Counted from the stretch's first letter, positions 33,540-42,594 are shown. The stretch: 64,000 bases of DNA from CAVOAK01 sp965217615 (GCA_965217615.1 CBDCIT010000039.1:124001-188000); one strand, 5' to 3'. Numbers and translations: made by a program. The notes: generated from the sequence alone by a model not told the origin.

Positions 33540-34955
33540 TTACCGCCTGGTCCGGGATCCGGGAGCAATGTCAGAGAGCTTAGCAGCCCGTTGATTAAGT
33601 GGCTTTTTCCGGCTCTCACCCCCAGATGAAGAATGCGGCGGCGAAAGCCGACTGGCCGCTTTGCGAGCCCCCCCCCCCCGTGTCACCAGCATGGCCCCGG
33701 TGGGCGTGAGCAGAACGAAAATACCGCCATATCCGCCCGCCACGGCCTCCCGCGGGGTGCCGGCGCCGATGAGCTGGCGCATCAGTAACGATAGATTGTG
33801 GCCGGCGACGTGGAGCAGGTATCGCTTGTGCACATTCTCTCGCCCGCGCAGCCAGGTTCGTCGCATGCCGCCACGATCGAGGTTGTGGGCAAAGCAGCGC
33901 TCGACGATCTCGGCGCGCAGCTTGAAGGCCTCGCGGGCGACCCCGGACTTGAGCCGCGCACGGTTGTTGGTGACCGCGCGCCGCGCCGCCTCATCACCGT
34001 GCCAGCGCGAAAAGCCGGTCTGCTTGGGCGCCGCGATCCGGGTCTTCCAGGGACTGTCGTCCAGAGCCCTCAAGACCGCCCGTGAGTGATAACCTTTGTC
34101 GGCGACGCATTCGGCCGGGTCCTCCGCCGTCGGTGCCGCATCCACCGCCCCGAGGTTTGCCTCGGCCTTGGAAAGCGTCGTGGTGTCGCCCTCATCGGCC
34201 GGGTGCAGCTCGGCCGCCACCACCGCGCCGGTGTCCAGATCCACCGCGTGCTCGGGCTTGTAGGCCAGATGCGTCGTGCCATCCTTCATCTTGGCGATCT
34301 TGGCCTCGGGGTCGCTCTTCGAAACCCAATCCGTGTTGGAAAGCTTCTTGCCCTTGCGCTTCCGCTCCAGACGCGCCAGATCCTCGGCCGTGGGTGTCTC
34401 GACGCCGCTTTCCCGGGCCAGGCGCTCCAGCATCTCCCGGTAGCCTTCGCCGTTGGCGCGCCGCACGATGTTCCGCAGCGCCGCGTTGGCCTCCATGGTC
34501 GAGGCATCGACGCCGATGCGCTCGCCCTTGATCAGCCCCGCCTCGGCGATCAGCACCAGAACCCAGTCGAAGACCGCCGCGTGGACTTCATGGGGCAGGC
34601 GCGTGCGGCTCCGTGACAGCCAGGAATGGTCCGGTACCCGATCACGGCTCCCCAGTCGCAGGAACGCCCGCAGCGAAAGCGAGTCCGAGCAGCGCCACTC
34701 CAGACCGCGCTCGCTGTCGATGCCCTCGAAGTAGCCCACCAGGTGCATCCGGAAATAGCGCCCGGGCGGCACCGAGGGCGCGCCCATCCGGGCCGCGTAA
34801 TAAGGCCGGCAGCTCGCCTCGGCAAAGGCGTCGAAGCCGCCCTCGATCAGCACCGACTGCAGGCGGTCATAAAACACATGACCCGGAGAGCGCGGCATCT
34901 CCGACCAGCTCACCATCAGATCCCCCTGACCAGCCTTCTGCCGTCCCATCGCCAT
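33540..34955 (-). CDS. IS5-like DDE transposase, copy A with altered C-terminus
   Basis: Starts MAMGRQKAGQGDLMVSW at 34955. An N-terminal DUF772-like domain (VPPGRYFRMHLVGYFEGIDSERGLEWRC) and a DDE_Tnp_1 core (GVDASTMEANAAL; ADKGYHSRAVL). Compared with copies B and C, 12 bases are missing (SKAEANL instead of SKTLAKAEANL). A run of 12 C at the 3' end shifts the frame, so the normal ending QSAFAAAFFIWG is replaced and translation runs out of the element to 33540. It may be inactive. Confidence 0.85.
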   Translation of the reverse strand: MAMGRQKAGQGDLMVSWSEMPRSPGHVFYDRLQSVLIEGGFDAFAEASCRPYYAARMGAPSVPPGRYFRMHLVGYFEGIDSERGLEWRCSDSLSLRAFLRLGSRDRVPDHSWLSRSRTRLPHEVHAAVFDWVLVLIAEAGLIKGERIGVDASTMEANAALRNIVRRANGEGYREMLERLARESGVETPTAEDLARLERKRKGKKLSNTDWVSKSDPEAKIAKMKDGTTHLAYKPEHAVDLDTGAVVAAELHPADEGDTTTLSKAEANLGAVDAAPTAEDPAECVADKGYHSRAVLRALDDSPWKTRIAAPKQTGFSRWHGDEAARRAVTNNRARLKSGVAREAFKLRAEIVERCFAHNLDRGGMRRTWLRGRENVHKRYLLHVAGHNLSLLMRQLIGAGTPREAVAGGYGGIFVLLTPTGAMLVTRGGGARKAASRLSPPHSSSGGESRKKPLNQRAAKLSDIAPGSRTRR

Positions 34956-35020
34956 CGGCAAACCCCCCTGCAAATCAGGGAACCAGAGAATCAGACGGCG
35001 CCGACTTAATCAACGGGCTG
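33584..35020 (-). mobile_element. IS5-like insertion sequence, copy A (1437 bp)
   Basis: Ends CAGCCCGTTGATTAAGT in inverted orientation. The target duplication TTAG is at 33580-33583 and 35021-35024. It is eight bases shorter than copy B: a 12-base deletion, a C-run five bases longer, and no frameshift insertion. It landed 10 bases from the right end of the type-2 IS3 element, making a two-element stack. Confidence 0.93.
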
Positions 35021-35045
35021 TTAGCGGCACTACTGCCAGTGTCAT

Positions 35046-35122
35046 AACGTCCGTTATCGGTCAGTAAGCGGACCAATTCGACCAAATCATTCAGCGTCCG
35101 CTTATAGCCAGAAACGGACGTT
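35046..35122. repeat. REP-like palindromic repeats, pair 1
   Basis: Two imperfect hairpins: AACGTCCG...CGGACC at 35046-35074 and GCGTCCGC...CGGACG at 35093-35120. They belong to the same family as 35901-35932 and 41123-41152, with core ACGTCCGC-loop-GCGGACGT. Intergenic position. Confidence 0.7.
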
Positions 35123-35209
35123 GGTTTGCTTTCGTGTTCTCGGCCCGGATTGCCGCAGCTCGGTGCCATGTGTAAGCTCACGACATATGGAACAGCCGGC
35201 GAGCGAACT

Positions 35210-35609
35210 ATGCCCATCGGATTCATCGGCCACGTCAACATACGCTGCGAGGATCTGGAGGCGTCGCGCCGCTTCTACGTGGAGGTGCTCGGGCTACGCG
35301 ACGGCGAACGTCCGCCCCTGGCGTCCAGCCCGGTATACCGCTTCGAAAGATCAAAAAATCCTATCTGACCCATGAACACCCCTCCCGATGTCAACAAATC
35401 GTCAATCCGATTCTAAACCGACGGTGCGCGAAAATGGCATTTTTAGAGGTGCCCTTAACGCGACCGGTCTCCCTGCGATGCGGAAACGGCTGGAGAAACT
35501 CGGCATCCCCTTCAGGGATGCCGTCTTCCCGGACTACGATCTGCATCAGGTATTTCTGCGCGATCCCGACGGGGTCAAGATCGAACTCAACTATTCGGCA
35601 TCGGAATAG
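35210..35609 (+). pseudogene. VOC (glyoxalase/bleomycin-resistance fold) protein remnant
   Basis: The N-terminal half begins at ATG 35210 (IGFIGHVNIRCEDLEASRRF, then VLGLRDGERPPLASSPVY) and ends at TGA 35368. The C-terminal half lies in another frame from about 35448 (ALNATGLPAMRKRLEKLG, then DLHQVFLRDPDGVKIELNY) to the stop at 35609. The expected middle (beta strands with a metal His) is missing, replaced by about 80 bases without similarity. Clearly a decayed single-domain VOC gene; substrate unknown. Confidence 0.85.
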
Positions 35610-35639
35610 GATTGTCGGGCAGCTTTTCGGCGGGCGCCG

Positions 35640-35846
35640 CTATGGCGCCGCGAAACCGGTATCGTAGAGGCTTTCGAGCCTGGCAAGCGCGTCGGCCGGC
35701 AGCCGACCGGCAGCGGCTGCCTGCGCGGCCTCCTTGATATGCGCGATCGCACCCAGGCCAATATCGATGCTGGCAATGTCGTGGTTCGCCGGCGCAAATC
35801 GCAACGCAATTTGCGCACGCGTGCCATAGGTATCGCCAAGCAGGTT
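35640..35846 (-). pseudogene. Aldo/keto reductase C-terminal remnant
   Basis: On the minus strand, GTRAQIALRFAPANHDIASI then IAHIKEAAQAAAAGRLPADA and LARLESLYDTGF match the end of aldo/keto reductases (the usual ...TxAQIALRFxLANP... segment). The upstream 250 residues with the catalytic Asp/Tyr/Lys/His are absent; REP-like DNA lies just beyond. Non-functional fragment. Confidence 0.75.
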
Positions 35847-35900
35847 TGGAAGTGATTCAGCGACGTTTGGCCAGCAGCAACGCGACATAGCCGAGACCGC

Positions 35901-35932
35901 AAACGTCCGCTATGGGTCATAGGCGGACGTTT
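35901..35932. repeat. REP-like palindrome 2
   Basis: Perfect 10-base arms AAACGTCCGC and GCGGACGTTT around loop TATGGGTCATAG. A related half-site, AGTAGCGGACGTT, follows near 35964-35977. Lies upstream of the aldo/keto reductase remnant. Confidence 0.8.
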
Positions 35933-36033
35933 CCCGGCTTCACCATAAACGACTGCTTCTAGCCAGTAGCGGACGTTAATTTGCTTCACGAACACCAGAA
36001 GTTGGGTGAATCTCGGGCGATGCGCGATGCGCT

Positions 36034-36891
36034 TCAGACTGGCCTGTCGCCCTTGATCTGGGTGCGATGCATGATACGTCGCGCATTCGGGTCGAAGGCA
36101 TCCCGGCGGTGCATGGTGCAGCGATTGTCCCAGAGCAACAGGTCACCGGCCTTCCATTGATGCGTGTAAATGCATCGGGCTTGGGGCACCGCGTGCCACA
36201 GGGCATCTAGTGTATGTTCGCTCTCTTCCACCGGCAGATCGACGATGTAGGCGTTAAGACGTCTGCCCAGAAACAGCGCCTTGCGGCCAGTCACCGGGTG
36301 GGTGCGAAGCATCGGGTGTGTGGCACCCGGCGCCTGACTCACATCGGTTACCGGTTGGAAGCCCTTTCGCCGATCCCCCGTGCTGTTGACACTCGCATCG
36401 TGCTTCGTCGCGTGGCGCTCGACCTTATTCTGCAGGTCTGGCGGAAGCGCCTCATATGCTTCGTACATGTTGAGGAAGCTCGTGTCACCGCCGCGAGGTG
36501 GCACCTCCAGCGCGTATAGAAGACTGGCCGACGGCGGTTCCGGGTTATACGACATGTCGGTGTGCCATTTGGCCTCGCCGTCACCCAGCACGCCAATTGC
36601 GACACCGTCCTCGAAGATGTTTGAGACTACGGTCACCTCCGGCAGGTTGGGAACGTAGCCGGTGCTCTGCGGGTTTGCCGCTTCGACGATCGGGGTCCGA
36701 TCCAGCTCGCCGAAGTGACGGCTGAAGCGCACGAGCTGCTCGTCGCTCAGTGATTGCCTCCGAAATAGGAGCACAAGATTCTCGAACCAAACGTCGTGTA
36801 GCCGACGCAAAGTCGCACCATCCAAATCTGTACTCAAATCGAGGCCGCGGACCTCGGCAGCGATGAAAGGGGTAAGGGGAACTACGTCCAT
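36034..36891 (-). CDS. TauD/TfdA family Fe(II)/2-oxoglutarate dioxygenase
   Basis: 285 residues from ATG at 36891 (MDVVPLTPFIAAEVRGLDLS); ATGs at 36897 and 36921 are alternatives. Iron ligands: His and Asp in AKWHTDMSYNPEPP and the distal His in CTMHRRDAFDP; 2-oxoglutarate Arg in RRIMHRTQIKGDRP. The family hydroxylates sulfonates, phenoxyacetates or other small acids. It is intact in the middle of the IS island, with no gene partner left beside it. Confidence 0.92.
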   Translation of the reverse strand: MDVVPLTPFIAAEVRGLDLSTDLDGATLRRLHDVWFENLVLLFRRQSLSDEQLVRFSRHFGELDRTPIVEAANPQSTGYVPNLPEVTVVSNIFEDGVAIGVLGDGEAKWHTDMSYNPEPPSASLLYALEVPPRGGDTSFLNMYEAYEALPPDLQNKVERHATKHDASVNSTGDRRKGFQPVTDVSQAPGATHPMLRTHPVTGRKALFLGRRLNAYIVDLPVEESEHTLDALWHAVPQARCIYTHQWKAGDLLLWDNRCTMHRRDAFDPNARRIMHRTQIKGDRPV

Positions 36892-37204
36892 GCCCATACA
36901 ATCCCGATCCGGTAGGACCATCGCTCCAAGTCGTCATTCCAGTTAGGAGCCTTCGATGGCTCGTCGCTGCTGTCAACGATCGTAGCATGTATGACGATCT
37001 ACGGTCGAACTCAACAGGGACCAGCTTCGGTCTGAGCCGAGACGCCTTTCGAATACGATAACACGAGCGAACGACCGACTTGTCCGCTTACCAATCGAAA
37101 GTGGTCGATGATTGGTTTAGGCGCTGACGACGGCAGTTAGCTACAAGCAGATGTTTTCTTACATCGCCTTGAAAGTCGGCCGCTTTGTTCATTGCGGCAT
37201 CGAG
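36892..37204. other. Intergenic stretch, no supported gene
   Basis: 313 bases between the TauD start and the C-terminal end of the broken dipeptidase gene. It should hold the TauD promoter. I see no repeat, RNA or coding frame here. Confidence 0.5.
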
Positions 37205-37523
37205 CTATTTCCAAATCTGCTGCGCCAGTCTGAGCCAATTTTCACCAAGGATGCCACGGATGTCGGCCTCCTGGTATCCGGCCTCCATCATGTCCTGTGT
37301 GAGCTGCGGCAGATCTTCGGGTTCGATCTGCTCGATCGGCCGAGTGGCGTATATGGGATTCCATGGATTGGGATTTTTGTATTCATTGTCATAGACGTAA
37401 TCGAGGGCGAGGCCAACATGCTGCGAGCCGACGTGTCGATAACAAACTGAGTTGACCGCTTTATGTACCATATGAATTGACCGCTTCTGTTGTGGTGGTT
37501 TGGCTCGGTCGCGTCGAAGCGGG

Positions 37524-38699
37524 TCACGCGGCCTGGAGCCTGTCGTCGTCGATGGTTTCGCCGTCGGCGCGGTAGCGCGCCAGACACCTGGGTCCGTGGA
37601 AGACGGCCAGGTGGCCGTCGGGATATTCGTGCACCCGGACCTGCGCCTTGACGTAGTGGTGGCGGTGGCGATCGGCCGGGATCTGCAGCGTGCGGTTCTT
37701 GTAGCGCACGGTGTTGTCGCCCGCGACGACGCGGTCCTCCTGGGCGCAGAGGATGTCCTCGAGCGTGCCGGCAAAAGCCACGAAGGCCGAGCCGGTGTCC
37801 GCGGCCGGGCGGGCGAAGCGGGCGTTGTGCGCCGGCCAGAAGAGCTCCTCGAGAAAGCGATTGGCCTCGGCCATGGTGGCGATCCCGGCGAGGCGCAGCT
37901 CCTGGGGCAGGCGCTTCTGCAAGGTCCCGAACATGCGCTCCGAGCGGCCCCGGGCCTGCGGCGAATAGGCCGCGATCAACTCGATGCCGAGCTGCGCCAA
38001 GGCCCGGCCGATCTGGGTCGGGTTGTCCTTGTCCACACCGCCGCCTGCCTCGGGCGTGTGCCAGTAGTGCGAGGCCCGATCGGCGTAGAGCGAGCAGAAC
38101 AGCCCGTTTTCGGCGATCACCTCGCCGAGCCCGCGGAACGTGCTCATCGTGCCCTCCTCGGCAACGAAGAAGCCCGAATAGACCTCCGATGTCGCATCGT
38201 CCATGGTCACGATCAGATCCCACCACTGGCCCGCAACCCACTCGTGGCTCGAGCCGTCCTGGTGCAGCATCATCCCCACCACCGGTCGGCGCGGCCGCTT
38301 CCGGCGGTGCGCCCCGCGCCTGGGCGCCGGCTTGATCTTGCCGTGCGCCTGCAAGCTCAGGCGAAGCCAGTTGTAGCTCAGCCCGAAGCCATGCTCGCAG
38401 ACCAGCTTCTCGTGGAAGTGCTTGGCCGTGAAGTCCGGGTAGCGCGTCTCGAACAGCTCCAGCACCCGCATCACCTCGTCCACCGGCGCGCGGCGCGCCG
38501 AGACCCGCCCAAGGCGCCGGTCGTACAAACCCTCGGCACCCTCGGCCTCATAGCGCTCCCGCCAGCGCCGGAACGTCCGCTCCGACATGCCCAGGATCCC
38601 CGAGGCCTCGGCCTGGCTCAAATCACCCCGATAACAACGTCCGTAGACATCCTCAAACTTCATCAATCTCAGTCCCTGCAACTGCTCCGTCCGGCGCAT
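37524..38699 (-). CDS. ISNCY family transposase, intact
   Basis: 391 residues from ATG at 38699. Helix-turn-helix LSQAEASGILGMSERTFRRW, a second DNA-binding stretch, and a DDE core with LIVTMDDATSEVY, SLYADRASHYW and ARGRSERMFGTLQKR. The C-terminus has a small beta domain (VRVHEYPDGHLAVFHGPRCL) typical of this group. Unlike copy 1 it has no frameshift. The ribosome-binding site is buried in a hairpin at 38704-38723. Confidence 0.93.
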   Translation of the reverse strand: MRRTEQLQGLRLMKFEDVYGRCYRGDLSQAEASGILGMSERTFRRWRERYEAEGAEGLYDRRLGRVSARRAPVDEVMRVLELFETRYPDFTAKHFHEKLVCEHGFGLSYNWLRLSLQAHGKIKPAPRRGAHRRKRPRRPVVGMMLHQDGSSHEWVAGQWWDLIVTMDDATSEVYSGFFVAEEGTMSTFRGLGEVIAENGLFCSLYADRASHYWHTPEAGGGVDKDNPTQIGRALAQLGIELIAAYSPQARGRSERMFGTLQKRLPQELRLAGIATMAEANRFLEELFWPAHNARFARPAADTGSAFVAFAGTLEDILCAQEDRVVAGDNTVRYKNRTLQIPADRHRHHYVKAQVRVHEYPDGHLAVFHGPRCLARYRADGETIDDDRLQAA

Positions 38700-38703
38700 C
38701 CGA

Positions 38704-38723
38704 TTCCTCCAGATTTGGAGGAA
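38704..38723 (-). promoter_or_regulatory. Hairpin sequestering the transposase ribosome-binding site, copy 2
   Basis: Arms TTCCTCCA and TGGAGGAA around a 4-base loop, with the Shine-Dalgarno in the stem and the ATG 4 bases further on. Loop sequence differs from copy 1 while the arms are kept. Confidence 0.65.
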
Positions 38724-39109
38724 ATCTAAAACCGGACAGATCATCTGTTACATAGACCGGTCATATCGTGTGTTAGCGACACATGCTGCGGGCCGACGAG
38801 TTCCGCGATGTGGTCTATGTGATGCAACAGTGCCTTGATCGACAATTCGCCCTTCTCGCAAACATTAGGCCCAAAGCCGATCACGCCAATCACGCCACCT
38901 GAGGCCGCGCAAGCCTTGATCTGTTCGTCGGGCACGTTGCGAAAATCTCCTGCGTCCCTAACCGCAAGTGCATTGGAATGGCTGATGATGACCGGTCCCT
39001 CGGCCGCCTCAAACACATCCATCGCCGTACGATGTCCGGTATGCGAAACATCCACAAACATGCCGACACGATGCATTTCGGCGATCAGACTGCGGCCATA
39101 CCGGCTTAA

Positions 39110-40554
39110 CAGCCCGTTGATTAAGTGGCTTTTTCCGGCTCTCACCCCCAGATGAAGAATGCGGCGGCGAAAGCCGACTGGCCGCTTTGCGAGACCCCCC
39201 GTGCCACCAGCATGGCCCCGGTGGGCGTGAGCAGAACGAAATTACCGCCATATCCGCCCGCCACGGCCTCCCGCGGGGTGCCGGCGCCGATGAGCTGGCG
39301 CATCAGTAACGATAGATTGTGGCCGGCGACGTGGAGCAGGTATCGCTTGTGCACATTCTCTCGCCCGCGCAGCCAGGTTCGTCGCATGCCGCCACGATCG
39401 AGGTTGTGGGCAAAGCAGCGCTCGACGATCTCGGCGCGCAGCTTGAAGGCCTCGCGGGCGACCCCGGACTTGAGCCGCGCACGGTTGTTGGTGACCGCGC
39501 GCCGCGCCGCCTCATCACCGTGCCAGCGCGAAAAGCCGGTCTGCTTGGGCGCCGCGATCCGGGTCTTCCAGGGACTGTCGTCCAGAGCCCTCAAGACCGC
39601 CCGTGAGTGATAACCTTTGTCGGCGACGCATTCGGCCGGGTCCTCCGCCGTCGGTGCCGCATCCACCGCCCCGAGGTTTGCCTCGGCCTTCGCCAGGGTC
39701 TTGGAAAGCGTCGTGGTGTCGCCCTCATCGGCCGGGTGCAGCTCGGCCGCCACCACCGCGCCGGTGTCCAGATCCACCGCGTGCTCGAGCTTGTAGGCCA
39801 GATGCGTCGTGCCGTCCTTCATCTTGGCGATCTTGGCCTCGGGGTCGCTCTTCGAAACCCAATCCGTGTTGGAAAGCTTCTTGCCCTTGCGCTTCCGCTC
39901 CAGACGCGCCAGATCCTCGGCCGTGGGTGTCTCGACGCCGCTTTCCCGGGCCAGGCGCTCCAGCATCTCCCGGTAGCCTTCGCCATTGTCGCGCCGCACG
40001 ATGTTCCGCAGCGCCGCGTTGGCCTCCATGGTCGAGGCATCGACGCCGATGCGCTCGCCCTTGATCAGCCCCGCCTCGGCGATCAGCACCAGAACCCAGT
40101 CGAAGACCGCCGCGTGGACTTCATGGGGCAGGCGCGTGCGGCTCCGTGACAGCCAGGAATGGTCCGGTACCCGATCACGGCTCCCCAGTCGCAGGAACGC
40201 CCGCAGCGAAAGCGAGTCCGAGCAGCGCCACTCCAGACCGCGCTCGCTGTCGATGCCCTCGAAGTAGCCCACCAGGTGCATCCGGAAATAGCGCCCGGGC
40301 GGCCACCGAGGGCGCGCCCATCCGGGCCGCGTAATAAGGCCGGCAGCTCGCCTCGGCAAAGGCGTCGAAGCCGCCCTCGATCAGCACCGACTGCAAGCGG
40401 TCATAAAACACATGACCCGGAGAGCGCGGCATCTCCGACCAGCTCACCATCAGGTCCCCCTGACCATCCTTCTGCCGTCCCATCGCCATCGGCAAACCCC
40501 CCTGCAAATCAGGGAACCAGAGAATCAGACGGCGCCGACTTAATCAACGGGCTG
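39110..40554 (-). mobile_element. IS5-like insertion sequence, copy B (1445 bp)
   Basis: Ends CAGCCCGTTGATTAAGT inverted; target duplication TTAA at 39106-39109 and 40555-40558. Inserted in the dipeptidase gene at GGC GGC TTA AGC CGG; excision restores GGLSRY, a standard M19 sequence, which confirms the boundaries. Confidence 0.95.
39142..40489 (-). pseudogene. IS5-like DDE transposase, copy B, frameshifted
   Basis: Starts MAMGRQKDGQGDLMVSW at 40489. An extra C near 40303 (GGCCACCGAG against GGCACCGAG in copies A and C) shifts frame after MGAPSV. From there the correct sequence GRYFRMHLVGYFEGID...AFFIWG continues in another frame to the normal stop at 39142. The C-terminus is the undisturbed form. 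Confidence 0.9.
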
Positions 40555-41011
40555 TTAAGCCGCCGTCGGTCAATTCCATGCAGCCGTCACCGACGGCATT
40601 CTTGACGTTGTAGCACATCAGCATGTGGCGAATGCCGAGCTTGTAATAGACCTCGATCATGTTGAGGTCCTGGGCGACAGGGTTTGTTCCCTGGAAGTGA
40701 AAGCCGACCGCGAGCTTGCCCTCATTCTTTGCCCGCAGAATGTCGTCAGCCGATTCGACGACAACGTATTTGTCCGCATTGGCGCGGAACCAAGCATGCT
40801 CCCTGGCGATGGTTTGGACGGTATCTATCAAACCGTTGTAGTCGATCGCCAGCGTCAGCGAGACCATATTGAAACCGCTTGCATGCATGCGCTCCAGCGC
40901 CGACCATTTGAGATCTACGACCCCAAAATCCCGATAGGGAAATGTCATGTCCCAAACTAGCGCGTCGGCATGCAATGCCGCCGCTTCCTCCGTTACGTTC
41001 CAATCGGTCAT

Positions 41012-41624
41012 GAGATGATTCTCTCCCGTTTCACGATAGAGACGACAGTAGTGCGAGAGGATATTTCAAGCTATTTCTATATGCTCCCGGCCTGAAGTTA
41101 ATGTTCATCCGATGCCGGCTGGAACGTCCGCTATGGGTCATAAGCGGACGTTTCCGATTAGGTCTCTTTACGTCCGCTATGTAGAGGAAAGCGGTCATCC
41201 AGATAACTGATCCAAAGATCCATAATTCAAGTAAAATCTGTGTTGTTACAGGGGCGGGTTACGAACCTGCAATCTTTCAAGGCTCGAGCCAGACATCTAA
41301 CTCGATCTCGAATCGAACCATTCGGAGTCTCCGTCCTCGATCTCGCGATTTGCAAACCGAATTGCAAACGGACGCCACACTGCAGGCCGCTTTGATGCAA
41401 GATATGGTGACAGGGAGAGCCTAGAGAAACGAATGGATAACTAGAACTCGATACCCAATGTCACGCGGCGATCTGCGCATCTCCAAACTCGAATACCACT
41501 GCGCGCTTGAGCGTACCGTGGGTTCTACGCCCACCCCCTCCGCCATACCTTCCGCTAATGACGCGGCGCGGACATTCTGAGACTAACAGCCAAACGTCTT
41601 CGATTGGCAGGGTACAGAGTGGGT
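41012..41624. other. Gene-free stretch with one REP-like palindrome
   Basis: 613 bases between the dipeptidase start and the racemase stop. The palindrome at 41123-41152 and a half-site near 41170 are the only structure I can support. Frames here are chance frames. The upstream part should hold the promoter of the now broken dipeptidase gene. Confidence 0.55.
41123..41152. repeat. REP-like palindrome 3
   Basis: Arms AACGTCCGCT and AAGCGGACGTT (imperfect by one base) around TATGGGTCAT; loop and arms nearly identical to 35901-35932. Confidence 0.8.
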
Positions 41625-42374
41625 CTAGAGAAAGCCCTGATACCGCTTCGGCACAACGGCGCGGTAGAGCATGTCGATGTAGGCGACCTGATCGAACACG
41701 GGCAGTTCTGTCGCTTGCTGAATATCGGCGGCAAACGGCGGCAGGTTCGTGCATTCTATGAGCACCGCGCCGACCGACGTATCGGCCTTGATCGCCTTCT
41801 GAACCGCGGCCACCACGTCGCTTCGCAGCTGGTCGACATCCTTCTCCATAGACGTGCCCCCCAAATGCACAGCATTGTACTCTTTTGAATCGTCCATACC
41901 GGTAATGACAACCGGCATATCGGCGGTGACGCCAACCGCCTCGAAGAACTCAGGCGACAATAGCCTTTTCGACGCGGTTAACACGCACACCCCCTTGTCT
42001 TTGCCCAACATCGCTAGGATCGAGGGGATCATCATCAGTGGCGAAGAGAACACCGGGATGTCGACCGCTTCGGCCACGACGTCCTGAATCAACGAAAAAA
42101 ACCCGCAACACAGAGCGATGGCGCGCACCCCTTCTGCTTCCATTTCCCTGACCGCCTCGACGGTCAACCGGACCTCCGGTGTCAGCTCGCCGTCGTCCCC
42201 GCGGATTGGCGGAAAGGGATTGTTGTTGAGGTTGGGCACAACCCTGATCCGGACCGGAAAGTCGTAGCTGCTGGCATTTCCGACATCCCCGGGAATCTTG
42301 GGATACCGTCGGTTGTCCAGCATGAGAATACCGATCGCATCTCCATAGAATGGCTTTCCGCCGATGACCTTCAT
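41625..42374 (-). CDS. Aspartate/glutamate/hydantoin racemase family protein
   Basis: 249 residues. The two-domain racemase fold with paired active-site Cys: first in VRAIALCCGFFSLIQ, second in VGAVLIECTNLPPFA. Related to hydantoin and Asp/Glu racemases and to arylmalonate decarboxylase-like proteins; substrate unknown. N-terminus GGKPFYGDAIGILMLDNRRYP. It is followed on the same strand (upstream of it) by the broken SDR gene. An amino-acid or hydantoin role would fit the surrounding dipeptidase and aminotransferase. Confidence 0.85.
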   Translation of the reverse strand: MKVIGGKPFYGDAIGILMLDNRRYPKIPGDVGNASSYDFPVRIRVVPNLNNNPFPPIRGDDGELTPEVRLTVEAVREMEAEGVRAIALCCGFFSLIQDVVAEAVDIPVFSSPLMMIPSILAMLGKDKGVCVLTASKRLLSPEFFEAVGVTADMPVVITGMDDSKEYNAVHLGGTSMEKDVDQLRSDVVAAVQKAIKADTSVGAVLIECTNLPPFAADIQQATELPVFDQVAYIDMLYRAVVPKRYQGFL

Positions 42375-42594
42375 TTCGCTGTCGCCTTCCTGATCGTGGG
42401 CGTTGTAACAACGTTACTATAGAAATTACGCAAGGCAGCGTCATTAATGGCGGGCGTATCATCGACAGTCCGGTTGTGGCTTTTTGCGGACCTTGGGAGC
42501 AGTTGATTACCGCGTAAGTGTCTAACGTCCCGCTTTGTCCCGGGCGCCAGCTTTCATTAAATTCGCCGTCGAGCAGGTGATCCTCTTCAAGCCG

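Larger units (their letters stand above)
32291..33573 (-). mobile_element. IS3-family insertion sequence, element type 2 (1283 bp)
   Basis: Ends begin TGACGTTGACCCC (left) and, reverse complemented, TGACATTGCTCCC (right), with the shared inner block CGGACCAGG. The target duplication is the 3-base GAG on both sides (32288-32290 and 33574-33576), typical of IS3 elements. orfA and orfB are on the minus strand and look intact, so the element may be active. The IS5-like copy A lies only 10 bases from its right end. Confidence 0.93.
37434..38781 (-). mobile_element. ISNCY/IS1202-like insertion sequence, copy 2 (1348 bp), intact
   Basis: Same element as 18138-19484 in the opposite orientation. Target duplication 37417-37433 and 38782-38798: 17 bases, catgctgcg(a/g)gccgacg, with one mismatch. 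It splits the dipeptidase gene between the codons for QHV and GLAL. The mismatch means one flank has mutated since insertion. Confidence 0.93.
37205..41011 (-). pseudogene. M19 (renal dipeptidase) family gene, interrupted by two insertion sequences
   Basis: Three segments on the minus strand join exactly when each IS and one target copy are removed. 41011-40555 is MTDWNVTEEAAALHADALVW...CMELTDGG. 39109-38782 is LSRYGRSLIAEMHRVG, then MFVDVSHTGHRTAMD...PVIISHSNAL...LVGPQHV. 37433-37205 is GLALDYVYDNEYKNP...GILGENWLRLAQQIW-stop. About 330 residues restored. The two later metal His (DVSHTG, ISHSN) are kept, but the N-terminal HxD of classical M19 enzymes is WDMT here, so even the ancestor may not have been a standard dizinc dipeptidase. 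Inactive in this genome. Confidence 0.92.

Noticed and set aside
37500..38729. Plus-strand frame of 409 codons inside ISNCY-like copy 2
   Set aside because: Antisense shadow of the intact transposase; the same shadow exists in copy 1.
41250..41300. tRNA-like GGTTxCGAACC segment
   Set aside because: Only a T-arm-like string is present; I could not fold an acceptor, D-arm and anticodon arm around it on either strand.
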